From Chitinophaga pinensis (GTDB lineage: Bacteria; Bacteroidota; Bacteroidia; Chitinophagales; Chitinophagaceae): DNA of 64,000 nt. Under the pieces are notes generated by a model. That model was given only the letters and a program-made list of their open reading frames with translations. It was not told where the DNA came from and searched no databases. Of this stretch, positions 1 to 9,479 are shown in pieces. The translations under genes and the position numbers were made by a program. The DNA lies in contig NZ_VOHS01000010.1 of assembly GCF_007896845.1 (NCBI RefSeq), positions 163,318 through 227,317 of the forward strand, in the 5' to 3' direction. Positions within the stretch are counted from its first letter, which is position 1, and every line of letters starts with the position of its first letter.

Positions 1-396
1 TATAATAATTATACATGCAAACACCCCTCCTGCTCCTCCCCTAAACCATCCCACCTCAACTCTCCTCCTTTAAAACATTGACAGTCCGTACCACAGCGGA
101 GGTTTTCAGATGGAGACCCTGGCCTCAGGTCTTTGAAGTTCGCCCACACGCCTGACGAAGATCAATCACTATTCCAAAGCCCAACACGACCCACAAAGTG
201 CAATAGATAAGAACTTCAAAGAGCGTCAGCCAGTGGTCCCATCTGAAACCGCAGCGTAAGCCCCCCTGAAATACCCAAAGCATTGACACGTCCCGCTGAC
301 CCACGGCTTCGCCTGAGCCCTGGCAACACCAGCTCTCTTCTGAGCAATGAGCAACAATCTTCAGCCTATGTAATCGGAAACGGAGCTACAAATACC
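1..396. other. gene-free stretch at window start
   Basis: I see no convincing coding region on either strand here. The first ~70 bases are strongly pyrimidine-rich on the plus strand, so a minus-strand transcript would be rich in GG, GGG and GGGG runs. The remainder holds the long inverted repeat described separately. Its base composition looks unlike the neighbouring coding DNA. Confidence 0.5.
95..252. repeat. long imperfect inverted repeat, possible structured RNA or MITE
   Basis: The left arm (95-141) and right arm (211-252) are complementary over about 42-46 bases with a few mismatches and bulges. Perfect cores are TTCAGATGG (105-113) against CCATCTGAA (239-247), and CTTTGAAGTTC (131-141) against GAACTTCAAAG (211-221). 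The ~69-nt loop may pair further (CTATT near 169-173 with AATAG near 202-206). It could be a structured RNA with a long interrupted stem, a REP-like element, or a small non-autonomous transposon. I cannot tell which from a single copy. Confidence 0.6.
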
Positions 397-1290
397 TTAG
401 ATCTCTTTAGACAAGATCTCCAGTCCTTCTTCAAAACTATGGGGAGCAAAACCCAGCTCTTTCACGGCCTTGTCTATTACAAAACCTGTTTTAGCAGGGC
501 GTTTAGCAGGTTGCGTGAAGCTCTTTGCATCTACTTTTTCAAGCAACTGTGTATTCAGTTTAAAATAGCCGGCAGTCTGTACTGCCATCTGATAAGGGGT
601 CAGCGTTTCACTACCTGAGATGTGGAATGTTCCGGCGGCTTTTTTGTCAGCGACCAGCTTACAGCCAGCTGCCAGATCCTGTGCAAGGGTTGGGGTACGC
701 CACTGATCATCTACGACCTTCAGCTTTTTGCCCTGTTCGAGGTTGTTTTTCACCCAGGTGATAATGTTACTGCGTTTGGAGTCGGCTGCGATACCGTATA
801 CCAGCACGGTACGTACGATGGCCCATGGCAGTTTGCTGCCACGTACCATATTTTCGGCTGCTACTTTACTGGAGCCATAGTAACTAATGGGGTTTACCGC
901 ATCTTCTTCTGTATAGGGTCCCTTTAAACCGTCAAATACAAAATCGGTAGACAGGAAAATGAAGAAGGTGTTATGTTTTTCAGCTGCCTGCAATAGATAG
1001 CGGGTCGCAGCTACATTGGTATCCCAGCAGAGATCCTTGTTACGTTCGCAATCATCTACCTGGGTCATTGCGGCAGCATGAATGACGATGTCCGGCTGAT
1101 GTTTATCCAGCAGGTGCTTCACGCTCGTTGCGTCCCGCAGGTTTGTGGGTTCATAGATATATCCGGTCTGTTGCGGCAGACGGTTAGGTCCCCTTCCGCT
1201 GGCTATTACCTGATACCGGCCATCCTCCAAAAAAACGGGAATAAGGTGCTGGCCCAATAATCCGTTGCTTCCTGTGATTAATACCTTCAT
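397..1290 (-). CDS. SDR-family sugar nucleotide reductase (RmlD-like)
   Basis: 297 aa extended short-chain dehydrogenase resembling dTDP-4-dehydrorhamnose reductase. A Rossmann GxxGxxG (residues 7-13) binds NAD(P)H, STDFVFDG (114-121) is typical of the RmlD group, and the catalytic YxxxK is Y138/K142. RmlD reduces dTDP-4-keto-rhamnose in rhamnose synthesis, but no rmlABC genes are adjacent, so a different substrate is possible. The ATG at 1290 directly precedes the Rossmann strand. It appears monocistronic; I see no clear terminator downstream of the stop. Confidence 0.8.
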   Translation of the reverse strand: MKVLITGSNGLLGQHLIPVFLEDGRYQVIASGRGPNRLPQQTGYIYEPTNLRDATSVKHLLDKHQPDIVIHAAAMTQVDDCERNKDLCWDTNVAATRYLLQAAEKHNTFFIFLSTDFVFDGLKGPYTEEDAVNPISYYGSSKVAAENMVRGSKLPWAIVRTVLVYGIAADSKRSNIITWVKNNLEQGKKLKVVDDQWRTPTLAQDLAAGCKLVADKKAAGTFHISGSETLTPYQMAVQTAGYFKLNTQLLEKVDAKSFTQPAKRPAKTGFVIDKAVKELGFAPHSFEEGLEILSKEI

Positions 1291-1310
1291 GATCTATGCC
1301 TTTTACTAAA

Positions 1311-1348
1311 ATTACGAATTCAGTTTCAAATACCGGTTACGAATTACG
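1311..1348. repeat. short AATTACGAATT-type repeats
   Basis: ATTACGAATT at 1311-1320 and TTACGAATTACG at 1337-1348 lie just upstream of the RmlD-like gene. The same motif recurs at 27081-27247, which suggests a small dispersed intergenic repeat. Confidence 0.35.
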
Positions 1349-1551
1349 ATGTGATCAGAGGATTATATTCAATCCTTATCCGTAATGCCATAACCTTTAA
1401 TCCATAGGCAGAACGGGGCTTTGCAGGGTATTGTCAATAAATATCTCCGGACAGGTCAGATCGCCTGCACGGCCATACGATTCCCTCCTGTCCCGCAAAA
1501 AGCCGGCCGGTCATGGTGATAACTCCGTCGGATCATACAGGTATCAATGCA

Positions 1552-1585
1552 AATGGGCTGTCCGCCATTGGCGGGACAGCCCATT
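1552..1585 (-). terminator. intrinsic terminator of the prolyl oligopeptidase gene
   Basis: A 15-bp GC-rich stem (1552-1566 with 1570-1585, one bulged G) and a 3-base loop lie 25 bases past the stop of the minus-strand S9 gene. The rest of the 1291-1609 gap shows no gene. Confidence 0.75.
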
Positions 1586-1609
1586 TTGACTTTATCTTGT
1601 GTGTAAAGC

Positions 1610-3745
1610 TTATTTAAAGCTCATACCCAGATTATACATTGTAAATGACCAGACGTCTGCAGCTTCTTCGATCAGCTTGGACGTAGGCTTACCGGCACCG
1701 TGACCGGCCTGTGTGTCGATACGTATAAGCGTCGGGTTAGGACCTGCATTGGCAGCCTGTAAGGTAGCGGCAAACTTGAAAGAGTGTGCCGGCACTACAC
1801 GATCGTCATGATCAGCGGTAGTCACGAGGGTCGCGGGATATTGCGTACCTGCCTTCAGGTTATGCAGCGGAGAGTATTTTATCAGGTAGTTGAACTGTTC
1901 TGGTTTGGCACTGGTACCATATTCTGTTACCCATGCCCATCCGATGGTAAAGTTCTGGAAGCGCAGCATATCCATTACCCCTACTGCCGGCAGTGCTACT
2001 TTGAACAGATCCGGGCGTTGTGTCATACAGGCACCTATCAGCAAACCACCGTTAGAGCCACCGCGGATTGCCAGTTTGGAAGAACTGGTATACTTCTCTT
2101 TTATCAGGAATTCAGCCGCACCTATAAAGTCGTCAAACACGTTCTGCTTCTTTTCCAGCATACCGCCCTTGTGCCATTCTTCTCCGTATTCGTTACCACC
2201 TCTCAGACAAACTACTGCATAGATACCTCCCTGTTCCATGAAAAACAGGTTGGAAACACTAAACCCGGGTGTCATAGGGATATTAAATCCGCCATAACCA
2301 TACAGCAGCACCGGATTCTTACCATCCTGTTTAATGCCTTTTTTATAAGACAGGAATACAGGGACTTTGGTACCATCTTTACTGTTGAAGAAGACCTGTT
2401 TGGTTTCATAGTCTTCCTGACGGAATTTCACCTCCGTTTTAGCATACAGAGAAGATTTTCCACTGGCGATATCATATTTATAGATCGTTACCGGGTTGAC
2501 GAAGGACGTAAAAGAATAGAAAAACTCCTTATCACCGTCTTCTCCCCCGAAACCACTGGCCGTACCGATACCCGGTAATGCGATCTGCCAGTCCAGTTTA
2601 CCATCATAAGTATACTGGGCTACACGGGAAGCCGCATCTTTCAGATAGCTGGCAAAAAGCCTTCTGCCTGCTGTACCTACACCCTGCAGTACCTCTTTCT
2701 GCTCTGGAATGAGCAATTGGCGGCTGGAAGGATTTTTCGGATCGATCAGCTCTACTTTATAATTAGGAGCCCCTTCATTGGTCAGCAGGATGAGTTTATC
2801 CCCATGATTATCGACCACGCTGGGTTCAAATTCAAACCCTTTCACCAGCAGATTAAATCCTTTCTGGGAAGGATCCTGAAGATCCCAGTACTGCACCTGA
2901 TTACCGGAAGTACCCTCATTCTGGCTCAGAATAAGGAATCGTTCATCTTCGGTTACCTGTACACCGACATTGCGGAGTGGATGTTCTTTATCTTCAAAGA
3001 TCAGTGCATCCTGCTCCTGGGAGGTTCCCAGCTGATGGTAATAGACCTTATGGAATTCGTTCTTTTTAGACAGTTTATTCTCTTCTGTTGGTTTATCGTA
3101 ACGGCTGTAATAGAAACCATCTTTTCTCCAGGAAATACCACTGAACTTGATCCAGTCAATAGAATCCTTCAGCAGTTGCTTACTTTCCACGTCCATTACA
3201 AAGGCCTGTTGCCAGTCAGAACCTGCTTTTGCGATCTGATAGGCGATATATTTCGCATCTTTGGAGAAGGAAATGCTACCCAGCGCAACCGTTCCGCTGG
3301 CGGAGAACTTATTGGGATCGATAAATACTTCCGGCGTACCGTCCAATGTTTTCTTACGGTAGAGCACGGATTGATTTTGCAGACCATCATTCTTAAAGAA
3401 ATAATAATAGTCACCTTTTTTGAAGGGAGCGCCTATTTTGGGATAGTTCCACAGTTCTTCCAGTCGTTTGCGGACTGCACCATGGAAAGGTATCTTATTA
3501 AGATATCCGGAGGTAACAACGTTCTGCGCCTTTACCCATTCTTTGGTCTCAGGGCTGTTGTCATCTTCGAGCCAACGGTACGGATCGGCGATGGTTGCGC
3601 CGTGATAATTATCTGTAACGTCTGTTTTATTTGTTTTCGGATAAGTAATTCCTGACTGTTGTGCCATTACGGGTCCTGTTATCATGAGTAAATACAATGC
3701 GGTAAAGATAGGGCGAGATGATCGACTTGTTTTCATTTGAAACAT
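1610..3745 (-). CDS. prolyl oligopeptidase family serine peptidase (S9A)
   Basis: 711 aa with an N-terminal hydrophobic signal peptide (about residues 12-29), so probably periplasmic. The order is N-terminal beta-propeller (about 75-430) then alpha/beta hydrolase domain. The catalytic serine lies in GGSNGG near residue 562, the aspartate in DHDDRVVP near 647 and the histidine in GHGAGKP near 682. Family members cleave short peptides after proline. The length is normal for S9A. Start at 3745, or possibly the second Met at 3736. It stands alone, with a strong terminator downstream and a divergent pfkA upstream. Confidence 0.92.
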   Translation of the reverse strand: MFQMKTSRSSRPIFTALYLLMITGPVMAQQSGITYPKTNKTDVTDNYHGATIADPYRWLEDDNSPETKEWVKAQNVVTSGYLNKIPFHGAVRKRLEELWNYPKIGAPFKKGDYYYFFKNDGLQNQSVLYRKKTLDGTPEVFIDPNKFSASGTVALGSISFSKDAKYIAYQIAKAGSDWQQAFVMDVESKQLLKDSIDWIKFSGISWRKDGFYYSRYDKPTEENKLSKKNEFHKVYYHQLGTSQEQDALIFEDKEHPLRNVGVQVTEDERFLILSQNEGTSGNQVQYWDLQDPSQKGFNLLVKGFEFEPSVVDNHGDKLILLTNEGAPNYKVELIDPKNPSSRQLLIPEQKEVLQGVGTAGRRLFASYLKDAASRVAQYTYDGKLDWQIALPGIGTASGFGGEDGDKEFFYSFTSFVNPVTIYKYDIASGKSSLYAKTEVKFRQEDYETKQVFFNSKDGTKVPVFLSYKKGIKQDGKNPVLLYGYGGFNIPMTPGFSVSNLFFMEQGGIYAVVCLRGGNEYGEEWHKGGMLEKKQNVFDDFIGAAEFLIKEKYTSSSKLAIRGGSNGGLLIGACMTQRPDLFKVALPAVGVMDMLRFQNFTIGWAWVTEYGTSAKPEQFNYLIKYSPLHNLKAGTQYPATLVTTADHDDRVVPAHSFKFAATLQAANAGPNPTLIRIDTQAGHGAGKPTSKLIEEAADVWSFTMYNLGMSFK

Positions 3746-3846
3746 TTGCGAGTTTGTATTTAAATTATATCTATGTATATTTTTTAAAAATTTTGTTGTG
3801 TTAGTTAATTAAAAATGAAAATTTCGTGTAATTCATCAGAATACTA

Positions 3847-3876
3847 TTAGAAAGCTAGGGCAAAATGTTATTTTTG
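3847..3876 (+). promoter_or_regulatory. probable pfkA-pyk promoter
   Basis: A perfect Bacteroidota -7 box (TATTTTTG, 3869-3876) has a weak -33-like TTAG at 3847-3850, spacer 18. Transcription would start near 3884, giving a leader of about 190 nt before pfkA. Confidence 0.55.
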
Positions 3877-3951
3877 TGCGCCACTTAGATATTTCTCTGG
3901 CAATTTATGCATAAGCAGCGTGATTTTCAGGAAAAAACGTAGAAGAGGAGA

Positions 3952-3993
3952 ATGGCAACCGGGAGTGCAATATCACACGTTTGGGGTATATAA
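3952..3993 (+). other. possible 13-codon leader ORF in the pfkA 5' UTR
   Basis: An ATG at 3952 follows a purine-rich AGAGGAG only one base away and reads 13 codons to TAA. An 11-bp direct repeat AAAAACGTAGA (3933-3943 and 4042-4052) lies before this ORF and again before pfkA. The short spacing makes translation doubtful. Confidence 0.2.
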
Positions 3994-4071
3994 GGGTAAT
4001 AGGAAGCTTAAACTAACGTCGGGGTTCCCTGAATCCAACATAAAAACGTAGAGAGGGAAATAAACATAACT

Positions 4072-5052
4072 ATGAAAAAAGTTTCTAACATCGCAGTCCT
4101 TACATCCGGTGGCGATGCGCCGGGCATGAATGCCGCTGTTCGTGCAGTCGTAAGAACCGGAATTTACCATCAGTTAAATGTGTATGGTGTTATGTATGGC
4201 TACAGGGGAATGCTGAAGAATGAGATATTTCCCTTGGAGTCCAAGTCTGTAGCTAACATTATTCAGCGCGGAGGTACCATTCTGAAGACCGCCCGTTGTA
4301 AAGAATTTTACGAAGCTGAAGGAAGAGCTAAAGCCTACGAGAATCTGAAGAAACACAACATTGACGGTATCGTAGTTATTGGCGGGGACGGTTCATTCAA
4401 CGGTGCTTACAAAATGAGCAAAGAGTTTGATATCCCTTGCATTGGCTTGCCTGGTACTATTGATAAAGATATTGCAGGTACTGATTTCACAATTGGTTTT
4501 GACACGGCAGTGAACACAGCTGTAGACGCGATCGATAAGATCCGTGATACTGCTGATGCGCACGACCGTTTATTTGTTATAGAGGTAATGGGTCGTGATG
4601 CTGGTTATATTGCCCTGCACAGTGGTATTTCTACCGGTGCTGAGCACATCATGACACCTGAGCACCTGATCGATGTGAAAGACATCATCGAAGATCTCCA
4701 GACTAACGAACGCCGCAAAAAGCTGGTAAATATCATCGTAGTAGCGGAAGGTTCTATTGCCGGCGGCGCTGAAGAAGTAGCCCGCATGGTAAAATCCAGC
4801 TGCCCTCAGCTGGATACCCGCGTAACCATCCTTGGCCACATTCAGCGTGGTGGATCTCCGACCAGTCAGGACCGTGTTCTGGCCAGCCGTATGGGTTACG
4901 CAGCCGTAGAAGCACTGTTGAACGGTACTTCTAACGTAATGATAGGCATTGTAAACAACAAAATCCAATATACACCTCTGGAGCAGGCAATCAAGGCTAA
5001 AGAACACCTTGATCCGGAATGGTTAAAGATGGTTAAAATACTTGCGAGTTAA
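4072..5052 (+). CDS. pfkA: ATP-dependent 6-phosphofructokinase
   Basis: 326 aa, the usual length of bacterial PfkA. It phosphorylates fructose 6-phosphate to fructose 1,6-bisphosphate, the committed step of glycolysis. TSGGDAPGMNAAVR (residues 12-25) and GGDGSFNGA form the ATP site, PGTIDKDIAGTD holds the catalytic aspartate, and EVMGRDAGYIA and GHIQRGGSPTSQDR complete the substrate site. GGDGS, with glycine before the DGS, points to the ATP-dependent type. Pyruvate kinase follows after 11 bases, so two glycolytic control enzymes are co-transcribed. Confidence 0.97.
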   Translation: MKKVSNIAVLTSGGDAPGMNAAVRAVVRTGIYHQLNVYGVMYGYRGMLKNEIFPLESKSVANIIQRGGTILKTARCKEFYEAEGRAKAYENLKKHNIDGIVVIGGDGSFNGAYKMSKEFDIPCIGLPGTIDKDIAGTDFTIGFDTAVNTAVDAIDKIRDTADAHDRLFVIEVMGRDAGYIALHSGISTGAEHIMTPEHLIDVKDIIEDLQTNERRKKLVNIIVVAEGSIAGGAEEVARMVKSSCPQLDTRVTILGHIQRGGSPTSQDRVLASRMGYAAVEALLNGTSNVMIGIVNNKIQYTPLEQAIKAKEHLDPEWLKMVKILAS

Positions 5053-5063
5053 AAAATAGAGCT

Positions 5064-6554
5064 ATGAGTACAAAAGATTTATCACAATACGTACACAAAC
5101 AGATGGATCATGCAGCTTCCCGTGCACATTCCCTGCACAAAACGAAAATAGTAGCAACCGTTGGCCCAGCCTGCGATACTTATGAAGGATTATTAGCACT
5201 CGTACGCGCCGGCGTTAACGTGTTCCGTCTGAACTTCTCACATGGCTCTCACGAGGATAAACTGCGTATCATCCAGTATATCCGCCAGATTAACAAAACC
5301 GAGCCTTATAATGTAGCCATCCTGGCTGACCTGCAAGGCCCTAAACTGCGTGTTGGTGAAATCGAAAACAACGCATTACCACTGGTAGCTGGTCAGATCC
5401 TGACCTTCGTAAACGAAAAAGTGGTAGGTAATGCAGAAAAGATCTATGTATCCTACGCAGACCTGCACAAAGATGTTAAACCAGGCCAGAAGATCCTGCT
5501 GGATGACGGTAAAATCGAAACGGTTGTAAAAGAAGTTACTGCGAATGAAGAAATCAAAGCAGTAGTAAGTCTTCCGGGCGTGCTGTCTTCCAAAAAAGGC
5601 TTTAACCTGCCAGATACCAAAGTATCCCTGCCAGCTCTGACTGAAAAGGATGTGATCGACCTGGAATTCATCATCGACAACGAATGTGACTGGGTTGCCC
5701 TGTCCTTCGTAAGACACGTAGATGACCTCCTCCTGATCCGTAAACGCCTGAAAGAACGCAATTCCAAAATGAAGGTGATCTCTAAAATCGAGAAACCTGA
5801 GGCAATTGCTAACCTGAAGGAAATCATCTGGGAAAGCGACGGCGTAATGATCGCCCGTGGTGACCTGGGTGTGGAACTGCCGGTTGAGCAGATCCCGATG
5901 ATCCAGAAAGATATCATCCGCAAATGTATCCACCGTGCTAAGCCTGTAATCGTGGCTACACAGATGATGGAAAGCATGATCGACCGTACCCGTCCTAACC
6001 GTAGCGAAATCACTGACGTAGCTAACGCTGTACTGGAAGGTGCTGACGCCGTGATGCTGAGCGGTGAAACTGCAACCGGTCAATTCCCTGAGCTGGTAAT
6101 CCAGACCATGAGAAAGATCATCGACGAAGTAGAAAAAGAAGACATTATCTATAACCGTAACCTGATCCCTCACCGTCACTCTCCAACCTTCCTGAGCGAT
6201 GCACTGTGCTACAATGCATGTAAAATGGCAGAAGACCTGGATGCAGATGCACTGATCGGTATGACACAGAGCGGCTACACCGGCTTTATGCTGAGCAGCT
6301 ACCGCCCTCGTTCTCCACTGTTCATCTACACCAAAGAGAGAACTCTGGTGAATCAGCTGAGCCTCAGCTGGGGTGTACGTGCCTTCTACTATGATGGAGA
6401 AGAAAGTCTGGATGAAATCATCGCAGACCAGATCGACATCCTGAAAGAAAGAGGTTTCGTTAAACCGGGTGACGTTGTGGTAAACACTGGTAGCACGCCT
6501 GTAAAAGAGCACCTGCCAACCAATACGATCAAGATTTCCACAGTTGCTGAATAA
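5064..6554 (+). CDS. pyk: pyruvate kinase
   Basis: 496 aa. Converts phosphoenolpyruvate and ADP to pyruvate and ATP. The N-terminal TIM barrel shows VATVGPACDTYEGL and NVFRLNFSHGSHED; the active-site stretch ISKIEKPEAIANL contains the catalytic lysine; GVMIARGDLGVELP and VIVATQMMESM follow, then the C-terminal allosteric domain. Length and motifs are standard. It is the second gene of the pfkA operon and ends at a strong bidirectional terminator. Confidence 0.97.
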   Translation: MSTKDLSQYVHKQMDHAASRAHSLHKTKIVATVGPACDTYEGLLALVRAGVNVFRLNFSHGSHEDKLRIIQYIRQINKTEPYNVAILADLQGPKLRVGEIENNALPLVAGQILTFVNEKVVGNAEKIYVSYADLHKDVKPGQKILLDDGKIETVVKEVTANEEIKAVVSLPGVLSSKKGFNLPDTKVSLPALTEKDVIDLEFIIDNECDWVALSFVRHVDDLLLIRKRLKERNSKMKVISKIEKPEAIANLKEIIWESDGVMIARGDLGVELPVEQIPMIQKDIIRKCIHRAKPVIVATQMMESMIDRTRPNRSEITDVANAVLEGADAVMLSGETATGQFPELVIQTMRKIIDEVEKEDIIYNRNLIPHRHSPTFLSDALCYNACKMAEDLDADALIGMTQSGYTGFMLSSYRPRSPLFIYTKERTLVNQLSLSWGVRAFYYDGEESLDEIIADQIDILKERGFVKPGDVVVNTGSTPVKEHLPTNTIKISTVAE

Positions 6555-6572
6555 GCAATAAAGGAACAACAT

Positions 6573-6618
6573 AAAAGAGAAGGGTTGTCCGCCGCAAGCG
6601 AGACAACCCTTCTCTTTT
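6573..6618. terminator. bidirectional terminator between pyk and the TonB receptor gene
   Basis: A perfect 17-bp stem (6573-6589 with 6602-6618) has A and T tracts on both flanks, so it can end both converging transcripts. Confidence 0.9.
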
Positions 6619-6632
6619 TAATCAGGCATTAT

Positions 6633-9479
6633 TTATAGTGTCAATACAAATCTTGTAAACAGTCTGATACCATTAAAGCCCATCTGCACGGCATCCCACG
6701 CACCACCACTTTCACTGTCATAAGCAGATAATCTTGCACCATCTACCACTCCCAGTGAAGGATGTACATTGAAGATATTATCAGCACCCACAAACCAGTT
6801 CAGTTGTTTCGTCAGCTTATAATTCACCGCCAGATCAGTCACTGCTTTGCCTTTATATTTAAATAACTCCGGCACCAGTTTGTCAGGATCGCTGTCAAGT
6901 CCTACAACAGGATTAATACCGGTTCCTGCCAGATCTCCACTCCAGCCATATCCATAAAGTTCTACTTTACCGAAGTAAGTAACATGCGCACTCACCCCGA
7001 ATTTATTGATACCATAATCGAGGTTCAGACCAATCTTTACCGGCGGAGCAGACGCTAATACAAAACGCTCTTCACGATCACTGAAGAATGATTTTCTATG
7101 CAGATAACTGTCATTCAGTTTCTCAGGCACATTGATCTTATCGATCTTCATATGCTGGAAGTTGGCCGCTACCAGCGCTCTGAAACGCTGATTTCCCCAA
7201 CGTTTGTTATAATCGATCACGATATCAACACCCGTATTGGTTGTATTCACCGCATTCGCGAAGAACTGCGCATTATCAATATGCAGGTCATTCAACGTCT
7301 GATACAACTCAGGAGAAAGTGTCGTATCTGAAGCACTGAACTGGCCGGACAATACGATCCTGTCTTTTACCTTTACCAGATAACCATCCACCGTTACAGA
7401 CAATGCACTGACAGGCTTCCACGTGAAACCCAGACTCGCGTTGACTGACTTTTCCTGTTTCAGATCAGGGATACCAGCTGCTCTGGTAATGCTGTTGCTA
7501 TTAGGTGCAATCTTCACTTCTGTAATAGTTCCCCCCTGTACGTTAGTGTACTGCGAACTGAAGTTGATCTGTTGCAGGGAAGGTGCACGGAAACCTGTGC
7601 TCACAGAACCTCTCAGATTAAAGTTGGAGGTTACTTTATAACGGGTGGCAAATTTATAGTTACTGGTGAAACCAAAGTCGCTATAGTTCTCTGCACGCAC
7701 TGCTGCTCCGATCAACCATTTGTCCGTTACATCCAGTTCTGCATCTACAAATCCGGCCACATTGGAACGATTGGCATCCACTTCATCACTCGGGCGATAT
7801 CCCGGGAAACCCTGTGCACCGGTCGCTTTGAAGAAAGTAGGATCGTAGTTGGTGTAAGAAGCTGCATCTCCTGCATAGATCTGGTATTTCTCATAGCGAT
7901 ATTCAGCACCCAAAGCCAGATGCAGACCATGCGCCACACCGGCAAACTCTTTACCAATGGTCAGATTGGCTGTATTCTGCAGGAAGGAAAATCCACCATC
8001 GTCAAAATGCGTAGGCGTATTCGCTCCCATAGAAGCATTAAACGTTTTGTCGCCATAGAAGTGGAAATCATTGCGCCCGATAGTGTTACTCAGGTCCCAG
8101 GTCCAGTCATTCCCAAATTCACCTTTGATACCTGCGGCAGCTGACCAGTCTCTGATCTTATTCTGGATATGCGGATCAAATACGGTGTCATTTGCTGCTC
8201 CACCCGGAGAGGATACCGGATACATAATATCCTTATAGAATATCAGGTTGCCGTTCGCGTCTGTGGGGAAACGGTCAGGGTGTCCACTGGAACTGGGGTT
8301 ATTACCGTTAAAGTGACGGGAATAGGCATATGCGTCGGAGAACTTATAATTGTAGCCTCCAAACGCATAGAAAGTGGTTTTTCCGTCAGCAAAAGGCAGT
8401 TCCAGATTGAGCATACCACCGCCGGTTGTCTTGGAAGCATCGCCATAGGAACGTCTTACGACATTTATCGGTAATGCATCTTTGTTTGCGAGGTTGGTAT
8501 CCAGTACCTGACGATAGGTCTTACCCTGTTTCAGGAAATTACCGGAAAAGTTCAGGAAGCCCCCATTTTTGCCTAAAGGCACACCATAGCTGAGACCTAC
8601 GGATACGGCATTACCATCTATGGCGCCGCCGCTTTTATACTGGTTCAGGTCCTGACCAAAATGTGTGTTGTATTTGTGATCGTAATACCCGGCATATCCG
8701 GCATTTACATACAGGTGATTCACTTCTTTCTTTAAGATGATATTGATCACACCAGCAATGGCGTCAGAACCGTATTGGGCAGATGCACCGTCACGCAGTA
8801 TCTCCACACGGTCAATAGCTGCCTCCGGGATCGCATTCAGGTCGGTACCTGAATTACCACGGCCACGCGTACCATATACGGCGATAAAGGCTGTCTGATG
8901 ACGACGTTTACCGTTTACCAGTACGAGGGTCTGGTCAGGCCCCAGACCACGCAGGGTAGCAAGGTCAATCTGGTCAGCGCCATCACTTCCGCTCTGCTTG
9001 TTATAGTTAAAAGAAGGCGCTGAAACGTTCAGCAGGGCTGTGAGGTCCATTTTGGCTGTCGGATAGGCGGTCTGACTCATGGAGATCACATCTACCGGTA
9101 CAGGCGTTTCTATTCTGGCACGGCCACCGGACCGGGTACCTACCAATACTACCTGCGATAGTTCTGATACGTTGGAAGTCAGCTGAATATCCACCACTGT
9201 ACGACTATTGACAGGAACGGATAACGGTTTGAAACCAATGGCACTGAGCTCCAGTACATCATCTGATTTTGCTTCAATAGCATAAGTACCGTCTTTAGCG
9301 GTGAGTGTACCGGTACCACTCAGTTTTACCCGCACAGTGATACCATCCAAAGGCACGCCCGTAGTGGCATCTGTTACTTTACCGGTAATTCTTTGTTTCT
9401 GTGCATAAGCGGCAGCAAACGGTACATAGAGGCATAACAATAATAATACAATTCGATTTAGACTCCTGGTTGACATCAT
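6633..9479 (-). CDS. TonB-dependent outer-membrane receptor
   Basis: 948 aa. A signal peptide (about 1-26) is followed by a carboxypeptidase-regulatory-like domain (about 30-108), a plug domain (about 120-250, with DQTLVLVNGKRRH and SAQYGSDAIAGVINIILKK), and a 22-strand-type barrel to the C-terminus. It imports a ligand across the outer membrane using TonB energy. No SusD partner is next to it, so it is more likely a siderophore, cofactor or peptide receptor than a polysaccharide SusC; the substrate is unknown. MM at the start gives two ATG choices, 9479 and 9476. An AraC-type gene is divergent, 580 bases away. Confidence 0.93.
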   Translation of the reverse strand: MMSTRSLNRIVLLLLCLYVPFAAAYAQKQRITGKVTDATTGVPLDGITVRVKLSGTGTLTAKDGTYAIEAKSDDVLELSAIGFKPLSVPVNSRTVVDIQLTSNVSELSQVVLVGTRSGGRARIETPVPVDVISMSQTAYPTAKMDLTALLNVSAPSFNYNKQSGSDGADQIDLATLRGLGPDQTLVLVNGKRRHQTAFIAVYGTRGRGNSGTDLNAIPEAAIDRVEILRDGASAQYGSDAIAGVINIILKKEVNHLYVNAGYAGYYDHKYNTHFGQDLNQYKSGGAIDGNAVSVGLSYGVPLGKNGGFLNFSGNFLKQGKTYRQVLDTNLANKDALPINVVRRSYGDASKTTGGGMLNLELPFADGKTTFYAFGGYNYKFSDAYAYSRHFNGNNPSSSGHPDRFPTDANGNLIFYKDIMYPVSSPGGAANDTVFDPHIQNKIRDWSAAAGIKGEFGNDWTWDLSNTIGRNDFHFYGDKTFNASMGANTPTHFDDGGFSFLQNTANLTIGKEFAGVAHGLHLALGAEYRYEKYQIYAGDAASYTNYDPTFFKATGAQGFPGYRPSDEVDANRSNVAGFVDAELDVTDKWLIGAAVRAENYSDFGFTSNYKFATRYKVTSNFNLRGSVSTGFRAPSLQQINFSSQYTNVQGGTITEVKIAPNSNSITRAAGIPDLKQEKSVNASLGFTWKPVSALSVTVDGYLVKVKDRIVLSGQFSASDTTLSPELYQTLNDLHIDNAQFFANAVNTTNTGVDIVIDYNKRWGNQRFRALVAANFQHMKIDKINVPEKLNDSYLHRKSFFSDREERFVLASAPPVKIGLNLDYGINKFGVSAHVTYFGKVELYGYGWSGDLAGTGINPVVGLDSDPDKLVPELFKYKGKAVTDLAVNYKLTKQLNWFVGADNIFNVHPSLGVVDGARLSAYDSESGGAWDAVQMGFNGIRLFTRFVLTL

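Noticed and set aside
1784..2578. Long plus-strand ORFs opposite the prolyl oligopeptidase gene
   Set aside because: Antisense shadows of a clear gene with full catalytic motifs.
5376..6572. A 398-codon ORF antisense to pyk
   Set aside because: Result of codon bias in pyk; composition rich in Phe, His and Cys and no family match.
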